64,000 nucleotides of DNA from PHAA01 sp963665865 (GCA_963665865.2 CAXXWF010000001.1:2294001-2358000), one strand, 5' to 3'; numbered from the stretch's first letter, positions 9,357-17,796 are shown. The notes: generated from the sequence alone by a model not told the origin. Translations and numbers: made by a program.

Positions 9357-9788
9357 CTATCCCCGGCCGATGGTTAAAGCTTTAATAGCCAGAGACTTAG
9401 TCGTATTTAAAACCGTCACATTAGCCGCATAAGCTCGTGAAGCAGAAATGGAATCAACCATTTCGTCGGCCAGGTTAATGTTGGGTTTGGCCACAAACCC
9501 ATCTTTATTGGCATCAGGATGCCCAGGGTCATAAACCATGATAGGATCTGCCTTATCCGCAACAATTTTGTCCACTTCCACTCCCTGGCCAGCAAAGTTA
9601 CTCCCGCTGTCTTCCTGAATATTTTGCTGCAATACTTCCTTGAAAACTGTGACCTTACGGCGGTAGGGGCCCCCCTCATTGGTTTTAGTCGTCTCAATGT
9701 TGGCTATGTTCTGAGCTATAATTTCCATTCGAAGTTTTTCAGCGCTTAATCCGCTGGTGCTGGTATTTATTGCTGATAATAGAGTCAT
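9357..9788 (-). CDS. flgC: Flagellar proximal rod protein FlgC
   Basis: Rod subunit. The N-terminus (LLSAINTSTSGLSAEKLRME, then IIAQNIANIETTKTNEGGPY) and C-terminus (NLADEMVDSISASRAYAANV) carry the paired helices of the rod/hook family, and the YRRKVTVFKEVL segment is typical of FlgC. The length of 143 residues is normal. It is 3 bases downstream of flgB. Confidence 0.95.
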   Translation of the reverse strand: MTLLSAINTSTSGLSAEKLRMEIIAQNIANIETTKTNEGGPYRRKVTVFKEVLQQNIQEDSGSNFAGQGVEVDKIVADKADPIMVYDPGHPDANKDGFVAKPNINLADEMVDSISASRAYAANVTVLNTTKSLAIKALTIGRG

Positions 9789-9791
9789 GGC

Positions 9792-10196
9792 TTACCCCTT
9801 CCCATCTGATATGACGTATTTTTTCATCGCAATTTTTTTGTTTATTTGATTAAGGGCTGCATTAAAATAAACTTCATTCTTTACCATAGCTGTCATTTGT
9901 TCTTCCAAATTTACATTGTTACCATCAGCGCGAAGTGCGGGAGAAGTATCTCTGGCCATTTCAAACTCCGACACATTGGCATCATTGCCAATATGTTTAG
10001 GACTGCTTATTTTTAGGGGTAACGGCCCAAATTTAGTTTGTGAATTGGCTAACTGTTCTTCAACATTGACCAGAAATTGTTTAAAGCCAGGCGTATTAAT
10101 ATTGCTCATATTGTGAGCAATCGTATTCTGCCTGGCTGTTGATCCGTTTAAAGAAGATTCAAGTACCTGGAAAGTATGATCCAATTTGATTCCCAA
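9792..10196 (-). CDS. flgB: Flagellar proximal rod protein FlgB
   Basis: First gene of the early flagellar operon. The rod signature is seen as LESSLNGSTARQNTIAHNMS then NINTPGFK, with the C-terminal NNVNLEEQMTAMVKNEVYFN. The TTG at 10196 is chosen as start because GGAGG lies about 8 bases upstream; an earlier GTG at 10205 lies within that site. Expression is probably gated by the two c-di-GMP-I aptamers and the terminator just upstream. Confidence 0.94.
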   Translation of the reverse strand: MGIKLDHTFQVLESSLNGSTARQNTIAHNMSNINTPGFKQFLVNVEEQLANSQTKFGPLPLKISSPKHIGNDANVSEFEMARDTSPALRADGNNVNLEEQMTAMVKNEVYFNAALNQINKKIAMKKYVISDGKG

Positions 10197-10229
10197 ACAA
10201 AACACCTCCTTATGCTGTATTTTGAATCT

Positions 10230-10276
10230 GAAAACAAAAAATCTTCCTAAGGTATGATCAATACCTTAAGAAGATT
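10230..10276 (-). terminator. Intrinsic terminator / riboswitch expression platform before flgB
   Basis: On the minus strand AATCTTCTTAAGGTA pairs with TACCTTAGGAAGATT (one mismatch), followed directly by a run of T. It lies between the aptamers and flgB, less than 40 bases before the start codon, so it would stop transcription before the operon unless prevented. This is the layout of a transcriptional riboswitch. Confidence 0.85.
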
Positions 10277-10299
10277 ATCAGTAATCTAGGTACGATCTC

Positions 10300-10377
10300 T
10301 AGCAACCCGGCTGTCATATTGTCACAACAATTTAGACCCTTGGGTTTTGCGTCACTACCTTTCGGTAGCTTTGCCCT
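10300..10377 (-). promoter_or_regulatory. c-di-GMP-I (GEMM-I) riboswitch aptamer, flgB-proximal
   Basis: Minus strand shows the GEMM-I order: GGGCAAAGC, a P2 hairpin closed by a GAAA tetraloop (CTACCGAAAGGTAG), the invariant GACGCAAAACCC, GGGTCTAA, a P3 hairpin, then ATGACAGCCGGGTTGCT. The match to the conserved core is nearly complete by eye. It is one of two aptamers in tandem and the one nearer the terminator. Ligand c-di-GMP is established for this family; no test was possible here. Confidence 0.9.
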
Positions 10378-10391
10378 TCAAGAACGACTCT

Positions 10392-10467
10392 AGCAGCCCG
10401 GCTATCATATCGTCGAAACGACTTAGACCCTTAGGTTTTGCGTCACTATCTTTCGATAGTTTTGCCC
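10392..10467 (-). promoter_or_regulatory. c-di-GMP-I (GEMM-I) riboswitch aptamer, flgB-distal
   Basis: Second copy of the aptamer, with GGGCAAAAC, the CTATCGAAAGATAG hairpin, GTGACGCAAAACC, GGGTCTAAG, and ATGATAGCCGGGCTGCT on the minus strand. Differences from the proximal copy in both arms of the P2 hairpin are compensatory (CTACC/GGTAG versus CTATC/GATAG), which supports the fold. No separate terminator lies between the two copies, so both appear to act on the single terminator at 10230-10276. Confidence 0.9.
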
Positions 10468-10510
10468 TTCGAGAACACTTATTTAATTAAAATTAGAATT
10501 TATTTCCTAG

Positions 10511-10539
10511 TGTATAACATAATATAACAATAATTACAA
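10511..10539 (-). promoter_or_regulatory. Candidate sigma-A promoter of the early flagellar operon
   Basis: Minus strand TTGTAA (10539-10534), 17 bases, TATACA (10516-10511). Each hexamer matches the housekeeping consensus at four of six positions. It lies about 45 bases upstream of the distal aptamer in a strongly AT-rich stretch, so it would produce a transcript that carries both aptamers. Other TA-rich hexamers nearby could also serve. Confidence 0.4.
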
Positions 10540-10701
10540 AAATAAAAGCTTTTTTTATAAATTAGTGAAAAATGTTTTCAAATTGTCTATTAAATAAAAA
10601 ATATTTTGTAAAAATGTAGCGGCAGTGTACGGTAAGTAGTATCCTGTACCCATGCAAGAGTTTAAGCAAGAGAAACCGTAATACTGTTGGGAGGGTCAAT
10701 A

Positions 10702-11232
10702 ATGCCGAAAGATGATTTTAAGAAAATGGACAGGGAGGAGAAAGCTGAGTATATAAATAATAATTTACATGGCGGCATGAGTTTTAAGGATATTTATGAT
10801 GCTACGATGTATAACAATGAACTGATAAAATCGAAGGAAGCCTTGCTTAATCAGTTTAAAAAAGCGGGTTACCGGGTAAATGACAAAAACTCCAACCATC
10901 CAACTGTTGACGCTCCCCCCACCCCGGAATCTCAAGCGTCAGTGAACAATTCTGTAAATACTAATTCCAATGATAAGCTACTAGCAATACTACAGCATTC
11001 CGAAGATATTTTGCAAATGCTGGCATGGTGGAAAATGAGTCAGTCCATTAGTCCCAAAGACAATAGATTAACTATTCCTATTCCCCAGGATGCTGATGAA
11101 ATTAGAAAGACCATACGTATTAATAATAAGGTTTGGGAGCAATGGAAAGATTTTTGCAGTCAACAACCCGGTTATAGCGAGAAGGATTTATTTGCTAAGG
11201 CTTTGTTATTTTACATAAACGAGGTACAGTGA
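10702..11232 (+). CDS. Unrecognised protein with a possible ribbon-helix-helix C-terminus
   Basis: I do not recognise this 176-residue protein. The first 65 residues are charged helices (EEKAEYINNNLHGGMSFKDI), followed by a Pro/Ser/Asn linker. The last 45 residues (a KTIRINNKVWEQWKDF strand-helix, a YSEKDLF turn and a final helix) look like a ribbon-helix-helix fold, so DNA binding is a guess. The ATG at 10702 has GGGAGGG 7 bases upstream. It is one of few plus-strand genes in the first 55 kb, divergent from the flagellar operon. Confidence 0.7.
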   Translation: MPKDDFKKMDREEKAEYINNNLHGGMSFKDIYDATMYNNELIKSKEALLNQFKKAGYRVNDKNSNHPTVDAPPTPESQASVNNSVNTNSNDKLLAILQHSEDILQMLAWWKMSQSISPKDNRLTIPIPQDADEIRKTIRINNKVWEQWKDFCSQQPGYSEKDLFAKALLFYINEVQ

Positions 11233-11242
11233 GCAGGGGAAA

Positions 11243-12190
11243 TTACACCTTAAGATTAATGTCGAATAATCGCGGTGGTTGTTGAGGAATAAAATCCAGT
11301 ATAGTCAGCTTAGTATCACTTACCTCCACAGCTATATTATCGATTTTATAGCCGGCGCCTTGCAAAGACTGGCAGAGCCCGGTAACCTCTCTAGTCAGAA
11401 TGGTCTGGTATTTATCACTGTTACATACTATCTCGGTTTTCATGTTATTATTGGCAAGTTCTATTTTAAACCAGAGCTCCTCCAAACTTCGGGAATTTAA
11501 CTGTAATACGAGCTTACAGCCTTCCGATTGAAGCGGGTCACGCTTTGATCCCCGGGTTAGCAAATAAATATGCTGCCCAGCAACTGACCAACCCATAATA
11601 TTATATCCACCATAAATATTATTTTCGCTTTCATTGAGAAAGGAAAAGAACCGGGTCTCTTCATCACCGGATAACTCTCCCTTAATAAATTTCTGCAATC
11701 CTTGCAGCGCCTCAAAATCTTTATTTGATTCTGCCTTTACTCCGACAGTCTTGAGCCATACCATTAATTTAGTCAGATCTTCGGTAAACCTAAATCCTTT
11801 AATAAGGCTGTATAATTCCAAGATGTCCGCCCGGGTTATTGGTAAATTGAAATTTACCAGCTGACGCAAAATAGCATTCATTTCTTCCTGGGGTCTGATT
11901 CCCAATTTTAATAAAACCGCATCTTCCGGCTTTGGTCTGGCAGCATCATTAACAATTTTAAGCTCTATAGAATTGGACTGGGCCGATTCCACCTGCAGCT
12001 TCAATCTGTCCCCTGGGTTTAATAGGACCTTAGTTTGAGCCTTTAATAAATTATTACCTAATTGCAGCAGCACCTGATTTCCCTCAGATTTAATAACCTG
12101 AGCTTTAATAATCTGCCCTGGTTTAAGAGATAAATGTTGTTGCAACTGATTACCTATTTTGCTGATAATATTGATGCTGTTCATTTTCAT
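11243..12190 (-). CDS. FliK-like protein (YlqG-type) paired with an FlhB-like gene
   Basis: The C-terminal half (residues about 190-315) resembles the Flg_hook/FliK C-terminal domain: a LVLQLNSRSLEELWFKIEL strand-turn-strand followed by LCQSLQGAGYKIDNIAVEV. The N-terminal part has a PGQIIKAQVIKSEGNQVLLQ beta-rich segment seen in YlqG-like proteins. The ATG at 12190 is chosen; upstream codons overlap the next gene. It sits directly after a ylqH-like gene, the same pairing as ylqG-ylqH in Bacillus subtilis. The exact role is unknown; a hook-length or export-switch function is plausible. Confidence 0.65.
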   Translation of the reverse strand: MKMNSINIISKIGNQLQQHLSLKPGQIIKAQVIKSEGNQVLLQLGNNLLKAQTKVLLNPGDRLKLQVESAQSNSIELKIVNDAARPKPEDAVLLKLGIRPQEEMNAILRQLVNFNLPITRADILELYSLIKGFRFTEDLTKLMVWLKTVGVKAESNKDFEALQGLQKFIKGELSGDEETRFFSFLNESENNIYGGYNIMGWSVAGQHIYLLTRGSKRDPLQSEGCKLVLQLNSRSLEELWFKIELANNNMKTEIVCNSDKYQTILTREVTGLCQSLQGAGYKIDNIAVEVSDTKLTILDFIPQQPPRLFDINLKV

Positions 12191-12206
12191 AATATTTTCT
12201 CGTTCC

Positions 12207-12473
12207 CTAAGAGTATTTTTGGTCCATCTTCCATACAAAAGCGATAACTTGGGCCACGGCTTGATACAGTTCGGGCGGTATTTCCGTACCCATCTCCAAT
12301 GAGACAAGAAGCTGCACCAGAGACTGATCTTTATATACCGGCACCTTCTCCTTTTCCGCTATTTGCAATATCTTGTCGGCAATTTCACCCTGACCGGAAG
12401 TGATAACTAGCGGTGTTCCTGCTCCATCTTCCTCATACTTCAAAGCAACTGCCAATTTTACAGGTTTTTTCAC
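12207..12473 (-). CDS. FlhB C-terminal-like protein (YlqH/FlhX type)
   Basis: An 88-residue protein equal to the cytoplasmic C-terminal export-specificity domain of FlhB, without the membrane part. It has the VALKYEEDGAGTPLVITSGQ opening, the ADKILQIAEKEKVPVYKDQS helix-strand and PPELYQAVAQVIAFVW ending of the family. The self-cleaving NPTH motif of full FlhB is absent, as in YlqH. The GTG start at 12473 follows GGAGGT by 4 bases; ATG at 12485 is an alternative. It immediately precedes the FliK-like gene, suggesting a linked function. Confidence 0.8.
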   Translation of the reverse strand: MKKPVKLAVALKYEEDGAGTPLVITSGQGEIADKILQIAEKEKVPVYKDQSLVQLLVSLEMGTEIPPELYQAVAQVIAFVWKMDQKYS

Positions 12474-12538
12474 GGCTACCTCCATTCTGTTTCTGCAACC
12501 CAGTGCAATTCTTACCAACAATTCTGTCTCCATGGCTC

Positions 12539-12560
12539 GGCGACTGAAGTCGCCTCTACA
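12539..12560. repeat. Short dispersed palindrome (GGCGACT..AGTCGCC type)
   Basis: GGCGACT, two bases, AGTCGCC, then TCTACA. Relatives occur at 25995-26033, 27876-27899 and 27921-27943 in this window, always outside or at the edges of genes and with a TCT[AG]C tail. It resembles a REP-like dispersed element; no transposase is nearby. Confidence 0.6.
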
Positions 12561-12612
12561 TATTGGGAATTAAATATTAAAATTCAAATATTGAGTAGCC
12601 GCGACTTTGCGA

Positions 12613-13776
12613 TCAGGGCTTCTTTAAGGCAGTTAGGCGCCTAGCCCCCTCTCTCAGTGTCTCTATCACATAATCCTGTTGCTCCTCAGTTAGTCCAGGG
12701 AAAATAGGCAGACTGATCTCCCGCTGGTAAAAGGCTTCTGCGACGGGAAAATCTCCGAAACGGTAGCCGTAATGCTCCTTATAATAGGGTTGCAAATGCA
12801 CCGGAATATAATGTACCTGCACGCCTATATTGGCTGCTCTCATATATTCAAAACAAGCTCGCCGGTCCACTTCCTCCGGCAAAAGCAATGGGTAGAGATG
12901 ATAAGCATGCCGGCTCTGGTTGTCAGGTTGGGGCGGTACCATAAAACGGTTGAAGTCCTGGAGAATCTGGTCATATCTCCGGGCAATTATCTGTCGCTGC
13001 TCCAAAAATGAATCCAGCTTATTAAGCTGAGAAATCCCCAATGCACATTGAAAACTGGTTATACGGTAGTTATACCCGATATCCTGCATCTCATAATACC
13101 ACGGTTCCGGATCAGGTTTCAGGCATCCCTCATCCCGCACCATGCCATTATTAGGAAATTGCTGCAGCTTTTTCGCATAATCGAAATTATCAGTTACAAC
13201 CATACCCCCTTCCCCGGTCGTAATATGCTTTACCGGATGAAAAGAAAAAGTAGTTATATCTGCTTCTTTTCCCACCATTTTGCCCTGGTGAATGGACCCC
13301 AGCGCATGTGCAGCATCCTCAATGATAACCAGGTTATGGCGATTGGCAATCTCTCTAATCAACCCAATATCCACCGGGTAACCAGCGTAATCAACCGGTA
13401 CAATGGCCCGTGTCCTGTCGGTAATTGCGGATTCCAATTTATTAATATCAATACAATAAGTGGCTGGATTAATATCCACAAATATGGGTCGGGCTCCCAT
13501 ATATACAGCTGCATTGGCCGAAGACAGGAATGTAATTGGGGAGGTAATGACCTCATCTGCCAAACCAACATCAGCTGCATACATAGTAGCATGTAAAGCC
13601 GAGGTACCGCTGTTAAAAGCCACCGCATAAGCTGCCCCACAATACCTGGCTACACAGCTTTGAAACTCCTCCACCTCCAGACCTTGAGTAATAAGCGGCG
13701 TTTTCAGTACCCTAACCACTGCTTCGATATCATCTTCATCTATGTTCTGCCTGCCATACGGTATAAATTCTTTCAT
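12613..13776 (-). CDS. pseC: PLP-dependent sugar aminotransferase, PseC-like (DegT/DnrJ/EryC1/StrS)
   Basis: Transfers an amino group to a UDP-4-keto-6-deoxy-hexosamine in nonulosonic acid synthesis. The DegT family motifs are present: NSGTSALHATMYAA for phosphate binding, VDYAGYPVDI, IIEDAAHALGS with the PLP-contacting Asp, and FHPVKHITTGEGG with the Schiff-base lysine at about residue 183. Length 387 fits. It is the last gene of the glycan locus in transcription order, after the epimerase and dehydratase genes. The PseC name rests on the partners nearby; a LegC-like role cannot be excluded. Confidence 0.85.
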   Translation of the reverse strand: MKEFIPYGRQNIDEDDIEAVVRVLKTPLITQGLEVEEFQSCVARYCGAAYAVAFNSGTSALHATMYAADVGLADEVITSPITFLSSANAAVYMGARPIFVDINPATYCIDINKLESAITDRTRAIVPVDYAGYPVDIGLIREIANRHNLVIIEDAAHALGSIHQGKMVGKEADITTFSFHPVKHITTGEGGMVVTDNFDYAKKLQQFPNNGMVRDEGCLKPDPEPWYYEMQDIGYNYRITSFQCALGISQLNKLDSFLEQRQIIARRYDQILQDFNRFMVPPQPDNQSRHAYHLYPLLLPEEVDRRACFEYMRAANIGVQVHYIPVHLQPYYKEHYGYRFGDFPVAEAFYQREISLPIFPGLTEEQQDYVIETLREGARRLTALKKP

Positions 13777-13796
13777 AATTACGGCTCCAATCTATG

Positions 13797-14732
13797 TTAT
13801 AAAATCCCTGCGATCCAATCCTGGGTACGGTTCAGTCCTTCTTTCAGGCTAATTTGTGGCTGCCAGCCCAGCAGCTCTCTGGCTTTATCATAATTATATA
13901 AAAGCCGGGAAATTTCGCTCTGCGGATGAATATGGGCAACATGTTTTATACGATTGGAGTCCGTACATACTAAGTTCGCTAAATCATTGATGCTAATATC
14001 TTGACCTAATCCAGCATTCAGGATCTGTCCGTTTGTCAGCTCACTCATCCCCGCCTGAATCACAAAATCTGCACAATCCTCAACGTAGAGCAGATCCCTG
14101 GTCTGATTACCATCCCCGTAAACCGATATATCTTCTCCTTTCAAACTACGTTCTATAAAAATAGCTACCACTCCGCCCTCACCTGATGACTTCTGGCCCG
14201 GCCCATAGGTATTAAAGGGGCGTACCACCGTGGTAGGCAGACCATACGCATGATAATAGGACAGCGTTAAGGCTTCTCCGGAAAGCTTACTGGCCGCATA
14301 AGGAGAAGCCGGTTTTACCGGATGAAGCTCACTAATTCCGGTATCGTCAATGCTTTTTTCATAAATCATGCAGGTCGACATGAATAGAAACTTCGTCCCC
14401 TGTCGGCGGCAATTCTCCAGCACATTGAAAGTTCCCACCACATCATTGTTAAAAGTGGTACGAGGAACATCAATGGAATCCTGTACATTGATACTGGCCG
14501 CCAGATGATAAACCCGGTCGAAGTGTTGCTTAAATACATCTGCCAATCCGTCCTGATCCTTGATGTCACTTTTAATAAAGGTAAACTCCAGATGTCGGGA
14601 AAATTCTTCGATATTCACCAAGCGGCCATTGGATAAGTCATCGACTGCTACCACCCGGTGCCCTTCTTCCAGCAGTTTTCCTACTACCCATCGCCCAATA
14701 AAACCAGCCCCACCAGTTACTAATATATTCAT
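13797..14732 (-). CDS. NAD-dependent nucleotide-sugar epimerase/dehydratase
   Basis: Extended short-chain dehydrogenase of about 311 residues. The Rossmann motif GGAGFIG is at the N-terminus, the catalytic SPYAASK (Tyr-x-x-x-Lys) near residue 150, and the RPFNTYGPGQ substrate-binding motif is present. It probably acts on a UDP- or GDP-sugar in the flagellin glycan pathway. The ATG at 14732 is preferred over a TTG at 14762 because it starts the Rossmann fold (MNILVTGG) and is preceded by a GAGGTGA site. It lies between pseC-like and pseB-like genes. Confidence 0.85.
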   Translation of the reverse strand: MNILVTGGAGFIGRWVVGKLLEEGHRVVAVDDLSNGRLVNIEEFSRHLEFTFIKSDIKDQDGLADVFKQHFDRVYHLAASINVQDSIDVPRTTFNNDVVGTFNVLENCRRQGTKFLFMSTCMIYEKSIDDTGISELHPVKPASPYAASKLSGEALTLSYYHAYGLPTTVVRPFNTYGPGQKSSGEGGVVAIFIERSLKGEDISVYGDGNQTRDLLYVEDCADFVIQAGMSELTNGQILNAGLGQDISINDLANLVCTDSNRIKHVAHIHPQSEISRLLYNYDKARELLGWQPQISLKEGLNRTQDWIAGIL

Positions 14733-14772
14733 AAGTTTATGCTCACCTCTTCCAACAGCCAATGCTAAATTT

Positions 14773-15807
14773 TCAATACCTAATCCCTGTTATAATATTT
14801 TCTAACATCTCAACAATTTCCTTATTCTCCAGAAAATGCTCGTCTGCTGAGCTGTATACCCGGCAGGCTGCTTTTCTGGCACCCGGGTAGCAATCCAAGC
14901 TTGCTGATGAATCCTGATAGTATGGCAAAATAATAAAGAGATCATCGGTTTCCAACGCCCGGCTGCTCTCCTCCGCACTCATTAATTCCTCATACATTTT
15001 CTCCCCCGGACGCAACCCAATTGTCTTAATCTCAATATCCTTGCCGGAACGGTTTACCATCGCCTGAGCCAGGTCACCAATCTGCAACACCGGCATTTTT
15101 AATACAAAGGTTTCTCCTCCCATTGAAAGTTTTACCGATTCTAATATTAAGTCCACTGCCCGGTCAGTATTTATAAAAAAGCGACTCATATTCTCCTCGG
15201 TGACCGTCACCGGCCCACCCTGAGCTATTTGTTTTTTGAATAAAGGCACTACCGATCCCCGGCTATTCATAATGTTTCCAAATCGTACTGATAAAAGCTT
15301 AATATCACGCGTGCCCTTCCACTGATCAGCTGAAGCAATCAACCGTTCTGCCAGCAGCTTACTGGCTCCCATGGTATTGGTAGGCGCGGCTGCTTTATCG
15401 GTACTGCTGTAAACCACCATAGAAACATTACGTTCCATAGCACAATCAATTACATTCTGCGTCCCCAGCACGTTGGTTTTAACCGCTTCAAACGGATTAT
15501 ATTCACAGGCCGGCACATGCTTTAGGGCTGCCAGGTGGAAGACAATATCGATGCCCTCCATAGCCCGGTTTAGTCGTTCCCGATCACGTACATCTCCCAA
15601 TAAAAAGCGCAAGCGATGCTGCTCGGAACCCTGAAAAGTAAACTCTTCCTGCATGATAAATTGTTTATGTTCATCCCGGGAATAAACCCGGACCACTTCG
15701 GCCCCGAGCTCCAGAAGCCTTTTCACCAGGCACTGTCCTACTGTGCCTGTCCCACCTGTAACCAGTATCTTTTTGCCTCTGATTCGATCAATAATATGGG
15801 TATCCAT
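14773..15807 (-). CDS. pseB: UDP-N-acetylglucosamine 4,6-dehydratase, PseB/FlaA1-like
   Basis: First committed enzyme of pseudaminic-type synthesis. It has the GGTGTVG Rossmann motif, and the active-site segment SSTDKAAAPTNTMGASK in which the usual catalytic Tyr is Met, a hallmark of the FlaA1/PseB/CapD group. The RPGEKMYEELMS C-terminal motif is also typical. I place the start at the ATG at 15807 (MDTHIIDRIRG), which has AGGAG 9 bases upstream. The open frame continues upstream, but those residues look like part of a different protein (see 15808-15915). Confidence 0.87.
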   Translation of the reverse strand: MDTHIIDRIRGKKILVTGGTGTVGQCLVKRLLELGAEVVRVYSRDEHKQFIMQEEFTFQGSEQHRLRFLLGDVRDRERLNRAMEGIDIVFHLAALKHVPACEYNPFEAVKTNVLGTQNVIDCAMERNVSMVVYSSTDKAAAPTNTMGASKLLAERLIASADQWKGTRDIKLLSVRFGNIMNSRGSVVPLFKKQIAQGGPVTVTEENMSRFFINTDRAVDLILESVKLSMGGETFVLKMPVLQIGDLAQAMVNRSGKDIEIKTIGLRPGEKMYEELMSAEESSRALETDDLFIILPYYQDSSASLDCYPGARKAACRVYSSADEHFLENKEIVEMLENIITGIRY

Positions 15808-15915
15808 AATTACATTCACTCCTAATGCAACCAACTCATAAGTGGTGCTTCCTGCAACACTAATATCTATATCGGCAAAATTCATCAGATTCTTAAGATC
15901 AAGACTGTAATGAAT
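15808..15915 (-). pseudogene. Internal fragment of a second PseG/SpsG-like gene
   Basis: In the same frame as and immediately upstream of pseB, about 36 codons read HYSLDLKNLMNFADIDISVA then GSTTYELVALGVNVIM. This matches the conserved substrate-binding region of PseG/SpsG-type UDP-sugar hydrolases (LM..ADI.IS..GST.YE...LGV). Both the front and the end of such a gene are missing. The intact pseG-like gene at 20368-21369 has a different version of the same region (ELMFKADLVIASPGLSAFEA), so this is a relic of another allele rather than a direct copy. Confidence 0.65.
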
Positions 15916-15922
15916 TGAATTT

Positions 15923-16957
15923 CTAGTCTTTCTTATTTATATCACTAATCATTTCCCATGCTAAAGGAGTTCCTCTCTTTACTTCAAAGGAAAATTTCTT
16001 ACCATATATTTCGTTAATAAATTTGGGACTTATTCCATACCCAGGTCTAATAGATCTAACATTTTTATTTGTAATTTCTTCGCCTTCTCGAACATCTTGA
16101 ACTACGAATAATGACCTGGCGAATTCTCTAGTCTTTTTCTTTTTCTCATCAATATCATAATTCACTTGACCAATAATACGTTCTGCCCTTCTGATTTCTG
16201 AAACCATTTTTTTAAATTCTTCAGTATCCATGGAAAAGCTCGCATCTGGTCCACCTATTTCCCGATCCATAATAAAATGCTTTTCTATCATGGATACTTG
16301 CATTGCCGCTGCAATAACTGCTACTTCGTGCCCCGTTGTATGATCAGATAATCCTACATTTACCTGGAAACGCTCTTTCATATCCTGCATAACCAAAAGA
16401 TTTGCATCTTCAGGTTTAGCTGGATATTCGGTGGTACATTGCAGCAAGGTAATATTTGAATTTCCTTGCCTTCTACATGCTTCTACTGCTTCAAATATAT
16501 CTTCCAATGTCGCAATACCAACGGATATTATGATAGGCTTCCCTTTTGAAGCCACATATTCAATAAGAGGAATGTCTGTTATCTCAAGAGAGGCAATTTT
16601 ATATCTTCTAACATTTAATCCCTCAAGTAAGTCAACTGCGCTATTATCGAAAGGTGTTGAGAAAATTTCTATTTCAATTTCCTTTGCGTACCTAAATAAC
16701 TCTTTGTGCCATTCCCATGGGGTATAAGCTTCCTGATATAGTTTGTATAAAGTCATGCCATCCCAGATGGTTCCGTGATCAATCCTAAAAAACTCATTAT
16801 CACAATCTATAGTAATGGTATCCGCAGTATAGGTTTGAATCTTTACAGCATCTGCTCCAGCTTCTTTGGCTGCCTTTATTGTCTGTTTTGCAATATTAAT
16901 ATCATGTCCATGATTTGCTGACATTTCTGCTATAATTTCAAGTCTGTTGCTCATCAT
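15923..16957 (-). CDS. pseI: Nonulosonic acid synthase, PseI/NeuB family
   Basis: Condenses phosphoenolpyruvate with a 6-carbon amino sugar to give a sialic-acid-like sugar. Key family features: IIAEMSANHGHDINIAKQTI at the start, AGADAVKIQTYTADTIT, FSTPFDNSAVDLLEGL, CTTEYPAKPEDANL, GLSDHTTGHEVAV and EKHFIMDREIGGPDASFS in the barrel; a C-terminal SAF/antifreeze-like domain from about residue 285. Length 344 is standard. It is at the left edge of the AT-richer part of the locus. Confidence 0.93.
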   Translation of the reverse strand: MMSNRLEIIAEMSANHGHDINIAKQTIKAAKEAGADAVKIQTYTADTITIDCDNEFFRIDHGTIWDGMTLYKLYQEAYTPWEWHKELFRYAKEIEIEIFSTPFDNSAVDLLEGLNVRRYKIASLEITDIPLIEYVASKGKPIIISVGIATLEDIFEAVEACRRQGNSNITLLQCTTEYPAKPEDANLLVMQDMKERFQVNVGLSDHTTGHEVAVIAAAMQVSMIEKHFIMDREIGGPDASFSMDTEEFKKMVSEIRRAERIIGQVNYDIDEKKKKTREFARSLFVVQDVREGEEITNKNVRSIRPGYGISPKFINEIYGKKFSFEVKRGTPLAWEMISDINKKD

Positions 16958-17042
16958 TTTCTTCCTTTACATAAAGAGATTATCCAAAGTCAGCTTTCTC
17001 GGTCACAGAGAGCTTTTTGGGGGTCCGACTTCGGATAATTTT

Positions 17043-17795
17043 CTATTTATTACCCAGTGCTTCAAATTTCATTTCATCCCAAAGCAACCACTTTTTGGTA
17101 CCGTTTACAACGTATTCTCTCGTCCAATCAGGTCCAATATTCATAAGTGCATCTAATATGGATAAAAAAGGTATAAAGTCATTTTTAGAACCAACTTGCA
17201 TATATGATACCGGTTGATAGTTCTGAAAACAAACTGTTATATCTGAAAGGGGGAATACTTTGTCTTCTAGCATATAATCAAAAGAGCCCTTGGCACAAAA
17301 GTAAGTTTTCGCCTCGCACCAACGAAGTAATTCTGCTACCCGCTCAGAGCGCACCTTTTTAGAGGGTAGTTCCGAACTAAAGCGAAATTCACCCCTATAA
17401 TCTAGAAGTCCACTAACAAATTTGATAAAAGCAGTATTTTGTGAAGAAAGGTCTTGGGCTGGCTCTAAAAGCCATGCTTCTAGCCATGATGCTATAACGC
17501 TATAGTAGGCGGCTTTGGAATAATTAGCCTTTATTCGCTTCCACATCTTCTCCCGCCAATTCGTTTCCTCGTTTATCTTAACCTGATTCAGGGGAGCCTT
17601 AAAAGAAATACTCTTTTTAACCGGTACCGAATACCAGTCAACCTGTTTATTATTCACAAATAGTCTATTTCTTTGATGATAGCTTTGGTATGAAAATTGG
17701 AAATCATCTAAAATAACGAACACGTCTGATTTTAATATTAGTTCCAAATATCCTTGCCACGGAATAAAAGATGGCTGCATCATGGCAACATTCAT
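17043..17795 (-). CDS. WbqC-like family protein
   Basis: Matches the WbqC family by its opening (VAMMQPSFIPWQGYLELILK), the FVILDDFQFSYQSYHQRNRL segment and the absence of membrane segments; 250 residues is typical. WbqC-like proteins recur in O-antigen and flagellin glycan loci, but their reaction is not firmly known. The gene ends 2 bases from the acyltransferase gene, so the two are probably cotranscribed. Confidence 0.85.
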   Translation of the reverse strand: MNVAMMQPSFIPWQGYLELILKSDVFVILDDFQFSYQSYHQRNRLFVNNKQVDWYSVPVKKSISFKAPLNQVKINEETNWREKMWKRIKANYSKAAYYSVIASWLEAWLLEPAQDLSSQNTAFIKFVSGLLDYRGEFRFSSELPSKKVRSERVAELLRWCEAKTYFCAKGSFDYMLEDKVFPLSDITVCFQNYQPVSYMQVGSKNDFIPFLSILDALMNIGPDWTREYVVNGTKKWLLWDEMKFEALGNK

Positions 17796-17796
17796 A

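Noticed and set aside
15808..15885. PseB start at 15885
   Set aside because: The 26 codons upstream of the ATG at 15807 resemble a PseG region, and the ATG at 15807 has its own ribosome binding site.
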